From Pullilachnospira sp963929535 (GTDB lineage Bacteria; Bacillota; Clostridia; Lachnospirales; Lachnospiraceae), in assembly GCA_963929535.1 (NCBI GenBank), contig CAWVIZ010000013.1, positions 1 through 64,000 on the forward strand: a stretch of DNA of 64,000 bases, written 5' to 3'. Under the pieces are notes generated by a model. The model was not told the origin of the DNA, made no database searches, and was given only the letters and a program-made list of their open reading frames with translations. Shown here one piece after another: positions 25,933 to 35,676 of the stretch. The translations under genes and the position numbers were made by a program. Numbering within the stretch: the first letter of the stretch is position 1; each line of letters begins with the position of its first letter.

Positions 25933-27483
25933 TCATCTCCAGACAACCTCCACTCTCTTATCTTTCCATACCGTAATCCTTTCTACCCTTTTTCGGATCA
26001 CTTCTTTTAGCCACAGATAATCCCTGTTCTCCCAGGCCTTCTCCACTTCAGCAGCGGAAACACTTTCATCAGAGACTTTTCTATCCGACTCTTGCTTCCT
26101 CGGCTGCCGGTCTTTCCCTGTATGCAGTGATTTCAATTTCTTTTTCCGTTCCAAAAATTCTTCTTTCGTGATCTCCCCTTCCGCATACTGGTCGTACAGC
26201 TTCCCCAGCTTCGCCTGCAGTCTGCCGTTCTCCTCCTCCGACTGGTTCTCCTTTTTCCCCTGTATCCGTACTGTCTCTGCTTCTGTCCTTTCCGCTTCCT
26301 GCAGTCTCAACTCCGCAGCTATCACCGCTGTTACCGCGTCTAACACCGTCTCTTCCTCAATTCCTATCCCTTTGTGGTTGGGATCAGCCGATGTTCTGGA
26401 CGAAAGACAGACATAATATTTTTTTGTTTTTCCCTCCGCTGCCAGGTTCTTCCCGCAGCAGCCGCATTTCAGCAAGCCTGTGAGAGGATAGCTTCTTCTC
26501 TTTTTCTGCCCTCCCTCCTGATGTTCTGTCTCTTCCCATTTCCTGCCTGCAGCCAGATGTTCCTGACAGAATCTCTGTGCCTTGGCAAATTCCTCCGGCC
26601 GGATGATCGCTTCATGCATTCCCGGAATCCTTATCTGCTCTTCTTCCTTTACAGAAACAAGCTCTTTTCTTCCCATCTGCTTCCGTTTCACACGGTGGTT
26701 CACTACCGTCCCGGTTACTGCCGGATTTTTCAAAACTGTCCTGACTGCAGATGAGGTCCACTCCATAGAGCGGGCACCGCCCGTTTTGCCTTTCCTGATT
26801 CCCAGCCGCCCAAGCCTTGCTTCCGGGCATTCTGTTCCCTGAGCATTCAGGATTCTGGCAATCCCGCTGTAAGTTTCTCCGCTCATCCGCAGATCAAAGA
26901 TCCTTTTCACCGTGGCAGCCGCTGTCGGATCCACTGCAAGCCGATGAGGATCTTCCGGATCTCTCAAATATCCGAACGGCGGAATCCCTCCCAGGAATCT
27001 GCCCTTATCCGCAAGATTTTTCTTCGCCTGCAGGACCTTGCCGGAAAGCTCCTTGCTGTAATAATCGTGAATGATATTCTTAAACACGATATCCATTCCC
27101 GGAATCGATACTCTGTCACTGTCATAATGATCATTTACAGAAATAAACCGGACTCCTCCCAATGGGAAGATTTCTTCCAGGCACCTGCCCACTTCAATAT
27201 AATTTCTTCCCAGCCGGGACAGATCTTTCACGATCACTGTCTGTACATTTCCTGTCCGAACCCTCCGCAAAAGCTCCTGCATACCCGGACGTTCCAGATT
27301 GGTTCCGCTGTATCCGTCATCGATCAGCTCTTTCACCGCTCCAGCGGAGATATCCGGATGTTCTTCCAGAAAATGATACAGGAATTCTCTTTGGTTCCCT
27401 ACGCTTCCGCTCTCTGTCTTATCCTCATCCAAGTCCTCGTCCTCCAGAGAAAGCCGGATATACAAAATCGTCTCCTTTATCAC
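25933..27483 (-). CDS. Large serine recombinase 3 of a tandem trio
   Basis: A 516-residue site-specific recombinase of the TndX/TnpX type. The resolvase domain has the nucleophilic Ser in YIRLSLED, the VKDLSRLGRNYIE helix and NDHYDSD. A recombinase domain (PPFGYLRDPEDPHRL) and a zinc ribbon (LLKCGCCGKNLAAEGKTK) follow, then a coiled coil (KLGKLYDQYAEGEITKEEFLERKKKL). Its start overlaps the stop of recombinase 2 by four bases (ATGA). It is the last gene of the trio and lies nearest to the proposed displaced att end. Confidence 0.93.
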   Translation of the reverse strand: MIKETILYIRLSLEDEDLDEDKTESGSVGNQREFLYHFLEEHPDISAGAVKELIDDGYSGTNLERPGMQELLRRVRTGNVQTVIVKDLSRLGRNYIEVGRCLEEIFPLGGVRFISVNDHYDSDRVSIPGMDIVFKNIIHDYYSKELSGKVLQAKKNLADKGRFLGGIPPFGYLRDPEDPHRLAVDPTAAATVKRIFDLRMSGETYSGIARILNAQGTECPEARLGRLGIRKGKTGGARSMEWTSSAVRTVLKNPAVTGTVVNHRVKRKQMGRKELVSVKEEEQIRIPGMHEAIIRPEEFAKAQRFCQEHLAAGRKWEETEHQEGGQKKRRSYPLTGLLKCGCCGKNLAAEGKTKKYYVCLSSRTSADPNHKGIGIEEETVLDAVTAVIAAELRLQEAERTEAETVRIQGKKENQSEEENGRLQAKLGKLYDQYAEGEITKEEFLERKKKLKSLHTGKDRQPRKQESDRKVSDESVSAAEVEKAWENRDYLWLKEVIRKRVERITVWKDKRVEVVWR

Positions 27484-29168
27484 AAAAGTCTTTCCCCTTT
27501 CATTTTCAGATCCATACCCTTGATCTCATCGGCAAAAGCAAGAGAAACATGGACTTTTGTTTTCCCCTCCACCTGTATTTTTTCAACCAGATCATTTACC
27601 AGTCCCCGGGTAAGAGATGGCTGCCGAAGAAACTTTCGATACCTTTCCAGACAGTTTTTCTTCAGCATAACCTCCCCATCATCCACTTCTTTATACAAAA
27701 GTTCCAGCTGCTTTCCACATGTATCATACTCCTGGCGGCACTTCTTTTTCAAAGCAAGATAGTCTTCTTTATCTATCAAGTCTTTACGAAAATCCCGGTA
27801 CAGCCCAACCAATTTATCCTGTTGTCTCTTCTGTTCTTTCTCCAGCCTTATTATCCTCAAAGCATTCATTTCTTTCCTGCACCGCAGTGCTCTCTGAATC
27901 ATCGGGCTTTGAAAAAAGTGATCTATGGGCACTAACATCTCCATATAAATTTTGATAATTTTCTTCAAGATATCCATGACATTCTTTTCACTGATATAAG
28001 TGCAGGGATCTGCAGATTCCTTTTGCCCGCGGTTTCCGGCAGTTATATAATAATAGGTTACCCTTCCATTCTCATAGACATGACGCCCCCGGTACATCTT
28101 CTTCCCCTCTGTGCTTTCTATTTTCCCCTGCAGAAGATCCTCCGGGTTTATCACTTCCTGATATTTTCTTCGAGTCCTCCTGTTTTTTGCAGTCTCCTGT
28201 TCCAGGATCTCCTGTACCTGCTGAAATTCTTTCCGGCTGATCACCGGTTCATGGCGGTCAGGCACTACCACATACTCGTCCGGAGCACAAATCTTGGTTT
28301 TCTTCTGGCCTTCTGCCAAACATCTCCGTTTCTTTCCCTGTACCATATCTCCCGTATACATCCGGTTCCGCAGAAGCGTTTTTACTGTACTGCGTTCCCA
28401 GACACTTGCCGCATACCGCTCCTGATGCACCAAACCTTTTTGATACCGATATGCCATAGGCGCCGGATAACCTTCCGCATTCATCCGGCGCGCGATCTCC
28501 GTACATGTCTTCCCCTCCAGCTTCATCTGAAACAACCTGCGCACTGCAGGGCTGACCTCCGGATCGATCACCAGCTGGTGAGGATCCCAGGCCGATTTTT
28601 GATAACCATACGGCGGAAGATTTCCCACGAACTCTCCTCTCTGCTGCTGGGCCTGCTTCGTTGTAAAGATTTTCTGGGAAATATCCCTGGCATAGGCATC
28701 GTTGATAATATTCTTCAGCGATGCTGTAAGATCCAGATCCTCCTGAAGGCTGTCAAATCCATCATTCACCGCAATAAACCGAACCTTCAGTTTGGGAAAG
28801 ATCAGTCGGATATACTGCTCCGTCTCTATATAGTTTCTTCCCAACCTGGACAGATCCTTCACCACAATACACTGGATCTTCCCTGCCTGAGCGTCCTTTA
28901 GCATCTCCATAAATGAAGGTCGGCTAAAGTTGGTTCCTGAATACCCGTTATCCGCATATACCTTCGCAAGCCGCAGCTCCTTGTTCTCTTTCAGGAAATT
29001 CCTGATCACCTGTTCCTGGTTTTCCAGTTTACTGCTCTGTCCTCCCTGCAGCTGTTCCTCGTGAGACTGGCGGATATAGGCAGCTGTTCGGTAAAAATTT
29101 CTATGCCCGCAATGTTCCTGTACAACCGGCCGTTCAAAAGCCGCCGGTTTTCTGCTCACCCGCGCCAT
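27480..29168 (-). CDS. Large serine recombinase 2 of the trio, no visible zinc ribbon
   Basis: A 562-residue serine recombinase with catalytic Ser in AAYIRQSHEEQ, the NGYSGTNFSRPSF segment and VKDLSRLGRNYIE. The DNA-binding core PPYGYQKSAWDPHQL is present. Where its neighbours have the zinc-ribbon CxxC, this protein reads DLLQGKIESTEGKKMYRGR with only one later cysteine, so the ribbon appears to have lost its metal ligands. A long coiled-coil C-terminus is retained. It starts one base from the stop of recombinase 1. It may have a different role in synapsis from the other two. Confidence 0.9.
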   Translation of the reverse strand: MARVSRKPAAFERPVVQEHCGHRNFYRTAAYIRQSHEEQLQGGQSSKLENQEQVIRNFLKENKELRLAKVYADNGYSGTNFSRPSFMEMLKDAQAGKIQCIVVKDLSRLGRNYIETEQYIRLIFPKLKVRFIAVNDGFDSLQEDLDLTASLKNIINDAYARDISQKIFTTKQAQQQRGEFVGNLPPYGYQKSAWDPHQLVIDPEVSPAVRRLFQMKLEGKTCTEIARRMNAEGYPAPMAYRYQKGLVHQERYAASVWERSTVKTLLRNRMYTGDMVQGKKRRCLAEGQKKTKICAPDEYVVVPDRHEPVISRKEFQQVQEILEQETAKNRRTRRKYQEVINPEDLLQGKIESTEGKKMYRGRHVYENGRVTYYYITAGNRGQKESADPCTYISEKNVMDILKKIIKIYMEMLVPIDHFFQSPMIQRALRCRKEMNALRIIRLEKEQKRQQDKLVGLYRDFRKDLIDKEDYLALKKKCRQEYDTCGKQLELLYKEVDDGEVMLKKNCLERYRKFLRQPSLTRGLVNDLVEKIQVEGKTKVHVSLAFADEIKGMDLKMKGERLL

Positions 29169-29169
29169 A

Positions 29170-30807
29170 TCATCCCTCCTTCAGCCGGACGGCCAGCTTG
29201 CGCATCCAGTTATATTCATCCTGAAATGTAAACAGGATCTCCAGCTTCTTTTGGGGATGGATAATGATCTTGGACACCAGCATCGCCAGCGTCCTGCGGT
29301 CCAAGGTCTGTATATTCCTGTATTTCATGCATAATTCCAGGTACTGCGCCTGCTGATTTTTTCCCCGCAGGATCAGCTCTTTCTTCCGCGAAAGATCTCT
29401 TCCTTCCAGCTTCAGACGTTTGATCTCCCGTCCATACCGCCTTTTCAATGCCAGATATTCGTCCTGTTCCAGAATTCCTTCCCGATAGTCTCCATACAGT
29501 GCTGCCTGGAGCGCTTCCTGACGGGCGATTTCCTTTTCGCAGTCCAGCAGTTTCTGATCCACATACTCTACTTCCTTCTGCCGCAAAGGGATCTGATCCG
29601 CATGGCGCAGCAGCTGTTCCGTATCCAGGAACAGACATACCTGGCAGCGGAGAGTTTCCAAAACAACCTGCGTCAGCTGATCTTCCCGAATCACTGCCCC
29701 TGGACAGCGTATTTTCTTCTTCTCTGAATAACACCCATAATAAACATACCGTTTTTCTCCTCTTCTAACCTGTCTTCTGTTCAGAGTCCGCCCGCAGTTT
29801 CCGCAGTACAGAAGGCCGGAAAATAAATGAATTTCTTCCTTTCCCGGACTAACCCTTGTATCTGTCAGAAGCAAACGCTGTACGATATCGAATTCGTTCT
29901 GAGAAATGACCGGCTCATGCGTGTGTTCCACCCGTACCCAGTCCGAGCTTTTGACTGGTGTCTGCTTCTTTATCTTGTAATTGGTCTTTCGGGTCTTGCC
30001 CTGTACCATCGTACCCACGTATACCTCATTCGTTAAAATACGCAGGATGGCGGATACGCTCCATCCGGTATTTTCCGTTTCCCCCGACAGGAATCCGGGG
30101 ATAAAATTCTTCCCTTCTTCTGTATGCCTTTTATATTCATAAGGCGCCCGCACACCCTCCGTGTTCAGCCGGGCAGCAATAGCCCCATTGCTTTTTCCAT
30201 CCAATTTCATCTGAAAGATCCGCTGCACCACCCGGGCAGCCTCCGGATCAATCTCCAAACGATTCTTATTCTTCGGGTCCTTCCGATAGCCATAAGGGCA
30301 GAACGGCCCCACAAAATCCCCCCGCCTTCTTTTTGCTTCCAGATTGGAACGGATCTTCATAGATATATCCCGGCAATACGTATCGTTTACCAGGTTCTTA
30401 AAGGGTAAAAGAATCTGATCTCCGGGGCTTCGCCTGGCCATGCTGTCATAGTTGTCATTGATAGCAATCAGCCTAACCCCCATCTGAGGAAGGATCTGCT
30501 CCATATACTGTCCCATCTCAATATAATTTCTTCCGAAACGGGAAAGATCTTTGACGATGATACAGTTGATCACTCCCTCCTTCGCATCGGCTATCATACG
30601 TTGAAAATCCGGCCGTTCAAAGGAAACGCCGCTGTATCCGTCATCCGCATATTCTTTTGTCAGTTTTATTTCCGGGTGATTCTTCAGATAATTTTTGATA
30701 AGTTCTTTTTGATTCCTGATGCTGTCGCTTTCCGATTTGTCCCCGTCTTCCTGAGACAGCCGGGAATAGCTTCCAGCCAGATATTGATCTTTTGGCGTAG
30801 ACATCAT
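29170..30807 (-). CDS. Large serine recombinase 1 of the trio
   Basis: A 545-residue serine recombinase. The catalytic Ser is in GSYSRLSQEDGDK, followed by DGYSGVSFERPDFQRM and VKDLSRFGRNYIEMGQY. The recombinase domain reads CPYGYRKDPKNKNRL, the zinc ribbon has LLYCGNCGRTLNRR and further cysteines (YYGCYSEKKKIRCPG), and a coiled coil ends the protein. AAGGAGG stands seven bases before ATG 30807; the longer frame has no such signal. It is the first gene of the recombinase operon. Confidence 0.93.
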   Translation of the reverse strand: MMSTPKDQYLAGSYSRLSQEDGDKSESDSIRNQKELIKNYLKNHPEIKLTKEYADDGYSGVSFERPDFQRMIADAKEGVINCIIVKDLSRFGRNYIEMGQYMEQILPQMGVRLIAINDNYDSMARRSPGDQILLPFKNLVNDTYCRDISMKIRSNLEAKRRRGDFVGPFCPYGYRKDPKNKNRLEIDPEAARVVQRIFQMKLDGKSNGAIAARLNTEGVRAPYEYKRHTEEGKNFIPGFLSGETENTGWSVSAILRILTNEVYVGTMVQGKTRKTNYKIKKQTPVKSSDWVRVEHTHEPVISQNEFDIVQRLLLTDTRVSPGKEEIHLFSGLLYCGNCGRTLNRRQVRRGEKRYVYYGCYSEKKKIRCPGAVIREDQLTQVVLETLRCQVCLFLDTEQLLRHADQIPLRQKEVEYVDQKLLDCEKEIARQEALQAALYGDYREGILEQDEYLALKRRYGREIKRLKLEGRDLSRKKELILRGKNQQAQYLELCMKYRNIQTLDRRTLAMLVSKIIIHPQKKLEILFTFQDEYNWMRKLAVRLKEG

Positions 30808-30938
30808 AAGCCATCCTCCTTGTCTGAGAACAGCTTGAAATGCAAGAGAAAATTTGATTTGTCCTGACGTTATCTTATCAGATCCACACTCCCATTTCAA
30901 GCATTTTGTCTTCCCAAAAGAAACCTTTGGTTAAATTT

Positions 30939-31063
30939 CAGCCTTCAACTGTCCCGCGAGGTGTTCCGCTGCATTTGCAGCGGAATCCCGAGACCTGCGG
31001 GCGCCAGGCTGCGGAAAACGCAGCCTATGTGCATACTTTTGTGACAGTGAAGCCGGAAGGCTG
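30939..31063. repeat. Dispersed palindromic repeat, copy B (cruciform-like)
   Basis: Outer arms CAGCCTTC/GAAGGCTG enclose CCCGC/GCGGG, TTCCGCTGC/GCAGCGGAA and AGGCTGCG/CGCAGCCT. The right end read in reverse gives GTTCAGCCTTCCGGCTTCAC followed by TGTCACAAA, the phrase shared with copies A and C. It lies directly upstream of the recombinase operon. Confidence 0.7.
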
Positions 31064-31068
31064 AACGA

Positions 31069-31269
31069 TCACACCATTTGTTCCAGATTCCGCCCCAAAA
31101 TTTCCTGCAGTGTCTCCCCTTCCTCCGAAAAGGATACTTCAACCTCCACTTCTCCTACCATGAAATGATAAGGATCCTCTATCTGGGAGAGAAAATCCTG
31201 AATTTTCTCTTTCTTATCTGAGGTTTTGCATATGGTAATCTTTGACAGATCCTTTAGCGTTCTGCTCAT
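31069..31269 (-). CDS. Small recombinase-associated protein, unknown function
   Basis: A 66-residue acidic protein (MSRTLKDLSKITIC ... EILGRNLEQMV) with AAGGAAG before ATG 31269. It resembles the short proteins that I associate with tandem serine-recombinase cassettes in Clostridia: a central IEDPYHFMVGEVEVEVSF strand region and a final helix. It could be a directionality or accessory factor, but this is only positional inference. It lies upstream of and in the same direction as the three recombinases, separated from them by repeat copy B. Confidence 0.6.
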   Translation of the reverse strand: MSRTLKDLSKITICKTSDKKEKIQDFLSQIEDPYHFMVGEVEVEVSFSEEGETLQEILGRNLEQMV

Positions 31270-31343
31270 CCTGTACTTCCTTGTCCTATTCTTCTATTCA
31301 GTGTATTCTTTCCGGCTTGTCCGGTATGCCAGACAAAACAGGT

Positions 31344-31601
31344 CTACAGGGATTCCGTCTGTTCATGATGGCCTCTGATGGATTTCTTCAGACAACAGAT
31401 CACATCCCAGATCACTTCCAGCTCCCAGGGCGTACATATCTCCAACTCCTTTACCATCTGCATACTTTTTATGCTGATCACAGGATACTCGTCTGTCTCC
31501 AGGAGCAATATTACCGGGATATGCAGAGCTTACCATAGATAGATAAAATCGGCACAGCACTAGTTGATTTACCGTATACCCGATTCCTTTTGTTTGGCCA
31601 T
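31344..31601 (-). pseudogene. Frameshifted small conserved gene upstream of the recombinases
   Basis: AGGAGG lies ten bases before ATG 31601, and the frame begins MAKQKESGIR and stops. One frame over continues NQLVLCRFYLSMVSSAYPGN, and a second shift gives ILLLETDEYPVISIKSMQMV, then KELEICTPWELEVIWDV and a stop at 31344. The pieces make one plausible protein of about 85 residues if two small indels are reversed. Function unknown. Confidence 0.5.
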
Positions 31602-31758
31602 AATCCAAGGTCCTCCTATGAATTAGATTTTATCATAGAAGAACCTTTGATTACATATTTATGGAGAAAAGCTTCACACCGCCTGTCCACACCCCCGTCT
31701 CGTTTTTCTAGTTTAGTAAAAGCTTGAAACAATCCCGATTTTTCACTGTCTCAGTCCC

Positions 31759-32360
31759 CTAAGCATTCGCGGTATAAGCATCTGCAAAATACCGTCCGCA
31801 TTTCTCTACTTCTCCAAGTATTTTTCGATAACTTGACTCATTTTTATACCAATTGTCTTTTGTTATTCCTTGAGTATCAACAGGCACTACATAAAATTCC
31901 ACCTTCGGAAAAAAGCGCATATATGTCATTAATGCTCTACGTGAGTGAAATGCTTGACAGCATAAAATTGCAGAAGTTATATTCATCGATTTTTTTCCTA
32001 ATAATTCCGCAGAATTCCTGGCATTTTCCAAGGTGTCCATTGATTCCTTTTCGCATATAATAGCTTTTTCTGGAACTCCATTATATCGAAGTATACTTGA
32101 GCAATATTCATGGTCAGTATTATATATCCCCTTATATTTTTCATTCGTTATAGTTTCATACGGAAAATATCCCAATGAAGAGCTATACTATACTTCCCGG
32201 CGGGCATTACATATCTCGCCAATCCCATCTTATACAACTCTGCTGCTCTTTCCGATATTTCCCATTTCGAACTTCCTGGCAAAAAAATAATATCACTTTT
32301 CTTTGGGATATCACTCACAAATATAAAGTTAGTAATATCAGTTATAGCTCTTTTATTCAT
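31759..32360 (-). pseudogene. YdcF/SanA (DUF218) family protein with one frameshift
   Basis: The upstream frame encodes MNKRAITDITNFIFVSD ... KKSDIIFLPGSSKWEISERA ... GLARYVMPAGKYS. The other frame continues SSLGYFPYETITNEKY through ENARNSAELLGKK and CCQAFHSRRALMTYMRFF to the end. A single-base change near 32165 separates them. Joined, the protein is about 200 residues, normal for DUF218 proteins linked to envelope homeostasis. The sequence is AT-rich. It lies just downstream of the ABC exporters and in their direction, so it may have belonged to that cluster. A sequencing error cannot be excluded. Confidence 0.7.
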
Positions 32361-32557
32361 AATACACTCCCTTTCTAAGATGTATTTATGGTTAATGAAC
32401 CTGATAGTTTATCAGGCCACTCCCCATCAAATTACCATAAGCAAGCTGTTGGATATATTTATCCCTAAAAGTCTTTAAGTAAACGGTATACAGCACTTCA
32501 TGGAAACAAGACTACTATTTATTTTTATATTAGGATAACTTTATGGTGAAATATAAT

Positions 32558-34092
32558 TTATCCTCTTTCTTGATACCAATGTTTTTGCTCTGTATACAGT
32601 TCACAAAAGGTTCCAGGTTCGTGCAGCAACTGTTCCCAGGTTCCATCCTGGACAATATGCCCTTCTTTTAAAACAAGAATTCTATCAGCCAGTCTCGCGG
32701 CACCCAATCTATGGGTAATCAAAATTGTCGTTTTCCCCCTGCATATTTCCCCGAATTTTTTATAAATTTCTGTCTCTTCTATCGGATCAATGGCTGCAGT
32801 AGGTTCATCCAATATGATCATATCGTGATCCTTATACATTCCTCTCGCAATGGCAATTCTTTGCCACTGGCCGCCAGATATATCCGTACCGTCAAATTCT
32901 CTTCCCAGCATAGTTTCCAGGCTGACATTTTCAAATGCTATTCCCGCTTCCCCACATATTCTTTGCAGTTTTTCCTCATCCTCAATCAATTGATCCGCTA
33001 TAGTAATATTCTCCTTTAATTTCATCTGATATCTTCCGAATTTCTGAAAGATACCGGAAACCCGGCCATAGGAATACTCCTTCAGATTCTTGTCTCCGCA
33101 GATGATTTGCCCTTCTGTCGGCCTGTATAAACCTGTGAGCAATTTTGCCAGAGTAGATTTCCCGCTCCCGTTTTCCCCCACAACCGCAACGGTTTCTCCC
33201 GCCCGGATCCGTACATTGATATCTTCCAGCGCTCTTTTTTCCACATTCGGGTAAGAAAAATTCACATGTTTCAATACCAGGTCTTCTCCGGAAGGACGTT
33301 CTGAATCCGGCTTCCAGCCGGGAGCATCTTTTACAAAATCAAAAAAGTTCTCCACGGCTCCGAAATTCTCTGCCGCCCAGCCAAATCTTTCCAGGATCAT
33401 TTTGTCCATAAACCGAAACAAATTAGACATCGTTGCCAATACGGCGGTAAAAACTCCCATGGTGATCTCAGCATTTACCAGCGAAAAAAACAGCATCCCG
33501 ATGATGACTCCGTATCCGCAGGCAGTGATCATTTTCATTATAAGCTGCAGAAAATTCTGTCTAATGACCACCTTGGTCCAATAATAGTTCTGTTTGGACA
33601 GGGACGACTCAAATTTATCCTCAAAAAAATCAGAAGCCCCATAAATCCGTGTTTCTTTCATATATTCTCTGCCGGAAAGATACTTTGCATAATATTCCGT
33701 TTCTCTGCGTAAAGGCGCCTCTATCTCTTCCAGTTCCTTAAAACGGATGGAAGCGGCTAATTTTGACGCCATAGCAGGGATGAATACAATTATCACGCTT
33801 ACTGCCAAGACCGGAGACTGCCGAGACAAATACCATCCCATAAAAATAAAATAAGGGATATAATAAAATAAAATGTCAACGACAGTAAAAAACAATCCCG
33901 GAAAACTCGCAGCTCCATTCTTCACTTTTTCCAGCGTATTGAGACACTCCGTATCTTCAAATTTTATCGCGTTTAGGGAACCTATCCTGCCAAAGATCAT
34001 CATCTTTATTTTATGTAATATTCTCAAATACATCATCTCACTGTAGCAGTTACTGATTCCGTCCAGCACATGGTACAATAAATAGACGCCTC
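32558..34092 (-). pseudogene. ABC exporter 1, C-terminal part (gene split by IS)
   Basis: About 510 residues of an ABC transporter with fused membrane and ATPase domains. Membrane segments lie in the first 290 residues; Walker A is GENGSGKST, the signature ISGGQWQRIAIARG, Walker B IILDEPTAAIDP and the H-loop THRLG. All nucleotide-binding motifs are intact. The first membrane segments are on the other side of the IS, at 35455-35676. Removing the IS and one CTATA copy leaves the halves one base out of frame by my reading. Probably half of a heterodimeric exporter with the next gene. Confidence 0.85.
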
Positions 34093-34184
34093 CTATAATG
34101 GTCTCATAAATTAAGACACTTTTTCGGACAATTTTTAATGAATCTGATATACTAAAATCAATACGAAAGAGAGGATTCATTACT

Positions 34185-34532
34185 ATGTCCAGACAAAGAA
34201 GAAGTTTTAGCGCCAAATTTAAATCAGACCTTGTGATTGAACTGTTAAAGGGTGAGAAAGATCTCAATACCCTTGCCGCGGAAAATAACATCCAGCCAAA
34301 CCTGTTGCGGAACTGGAAAAAAGAGTTCCTTAACAATGCTTCCCTTGTGTTCGATGACAAGCGTGAGGAAAACCTCAAAGAAAAACTTGCCGAAGAACGG
34401 AAAGAGAAAGCGGCATATGCTAAGAAAGTCGGTCAGTTAACCATGCAGGTGGACTGGCTCAAAAAAAAATCTGAAGAAATTTGCGGACCTGACTACGAGA
34501 GTAAATTTAGTCCAAAACCTTTTGACGACTAA
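34185..34532 (+). CDS. IS3-family transposase OrfA
   Basis: A 115-residue helix-turn-helix protein (RRSFSAKFKSDLVIELLKGEKDLNTLA, NIQPNLLRNWKKEFL) with a leucine-zipper-like end typical of OrfA. It contains a run of nine A near 34461-34469, a place where ribosomes or polymerase could slip toward the OrfB frame. Confidence 0.92.
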   Translation: MSRQRRSFSAKFKSDLVIELLKGEKDLNTLAAENNIQPNLLRNWKKEFLNNASLVFDDKREENLKEKLAEERKEKAAYAKKVGQLTMQVDWLKKKSEEICGPDYESKFSPKPFDD

Positions 34533-35340
34533 AGAACTCCCCGCTTCTGTTGGTGCCCGGCTTCTTGGTATTAATCGTACCAGCATTTATTATAGAGGCA
34601 CGCCTGTTTCTGAAGAAGAATTGGCCTGCAAGGAGATCATTGACCATCTGCATACAGATAATCCTACCTGGGGTGCCAGACAAATGTCTGCGCAGCTGAA
34701 AGCCCGTGGATATCGGGTTGGTCGACGCAAAGCAAGGCGTTATATGAATGAGATGGACATTTATCCCATTTATCCCAAAATGAATCTTTCGAAACGGATG
34801 CAGCAGGCCAAGGTATGTCCCTATCTCCTGCGTAATGCGGTGATAGACAGGCCAAACCAGGCATGGTCTATTGATATTACCTATGTTCCCATCCGGCGAG
34901 GGTTCCTGTATCTGACAGCCGTAATCGACTGGTACAGCCGCTGTATTGTCGGCTGGGAAGTAGATGATACTCTCGATACAAGGATGGTGATCAACGCCCT
35001 GAAAAAGGCTTTCAAAGTAGCAAAACCGCAGATCCTGAATTCTGATCAGGGATGTCAATTCACAAGTCAGCAGTACATTGACTTCGTAAAGGAAAACGGC
35101 ATCCGTCAGAGCATGGACGGGAAAAGCAGGTGGGCAGATAACATCATGATCGAGCGCTGGTTCCGCAGCTTTAAGTATGAAGAAGCTTATCTGACGCAAT
35201 ATAACAACATCCGTGAAGCAAGGAGTGCCATTGGGAAGTATATCCATACTTACAACTTTGAGCGCCGTCATTCCGCACTCGACTACCAGACACCGGCTGA
35301 ATGCTACTATCCGGCAATGTTGTTGCCATATGTAGCTTAG
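34522..35340 (+). CDS. IS3-family transposase OrfB (DDE integrase)
   Basis: A 272-residue catalytic subunit. HTH_21-like start (WGARQMSAQLKARGYRVGRRKARR), then the rve domain with Asp in SIDITYVPI, Asp in LNSDQGCQF and Glu in NIMIERWFRS. TTG 34522 is the only start near the overlap with orfA. The frame is open further upstream, so a fused OrfAB product could arise by slippage, but the two frames are in a +1 (not the usual -1) relation. Confidence 0.92.
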   Translation: MTTKELPASVGARLLGINRTSIYYRGTPVSEEELACKEIIDHLHTDNPTWGARQMSAQLKARGYRVGRRKARRYMNEMDIYPIYPKMNLSKRMQQAKVCPYLLRNAVIDRPNQAWSIDITYVPIRRGFLYLTAVIDWYSRCIVGWEVDDTLDTRMVINALKKAFKVAKPQILNSDQGCQFTSQQYIDFVKENGIRQSMDGKSRWADNIMIERWFRSFKYEEAYLTQYNNIREARSAIGKYIHTYNFERRHSALDYQTPAECYYPAMLLPYVA

Positions 35341-35454
35341 CATATATGGGAATGGGAGTATTCCACCGTCCTATACCTCATCCCTGTAACTTATCCACCG
35401 TATCAGTTCATTATAAAAATCTTAGATTTTTGTCTTGACAACTGAGCCACTATA

Positions 35455-35676
35455 TCCCAAAACCGCAAGCGCTTTTAAGAAGCTTTCCATTCCACATTCC
35501 TGATCCGCCATCTTCTGCGCGGTATCAAAAAAATACTGTAAGACAACCGTCTGGGCCATCCAGCTGAAAGCGTAGATCACATTAATACCCACATTCAGGC
35601 AGGTACCTGCAGGATCCGCTTTTATCATCATTTTTACACAGTCATATCCATTATTTATGATACTTCGTTTACTCAT
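35455..35676 (-). pseudogene. ABC exporter 1, N-terminal fragment upstream of the IS
   Basis: MSKRSIINNGYDCVKMMIKA opens a protein with a membrane segment (CLNVGINVIYAFSWMAQTVV) and stops being exporter-like at AVLGYS, where the IS begins. ATG 35676 overlaps the stop of ABC exporter 2 by eight bases, showing tight operon coupling. It encodes only 74 residues of the roughly 580-residue protein. Confidence 0.8.

Larger units (their letters stand above)
34098..35449 (+). mobile_element. Complete IS3-family insertion sequence in ABC exporter 1
   Basis: A 1352-base element with two overlapping transposase frames. The ends are imperfect inverted repeats (TGGTCTCA...AAGACA at the left; TGGCTCAG...AAGACA read from the right). 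Flanking CTATA at 34093-34097 and 35450-35454 is the likely five-base target duplication. The inverted-repeat start is ambiguous by one base. Both frames look intact, so it may be mobile. Confidence 0.88.
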
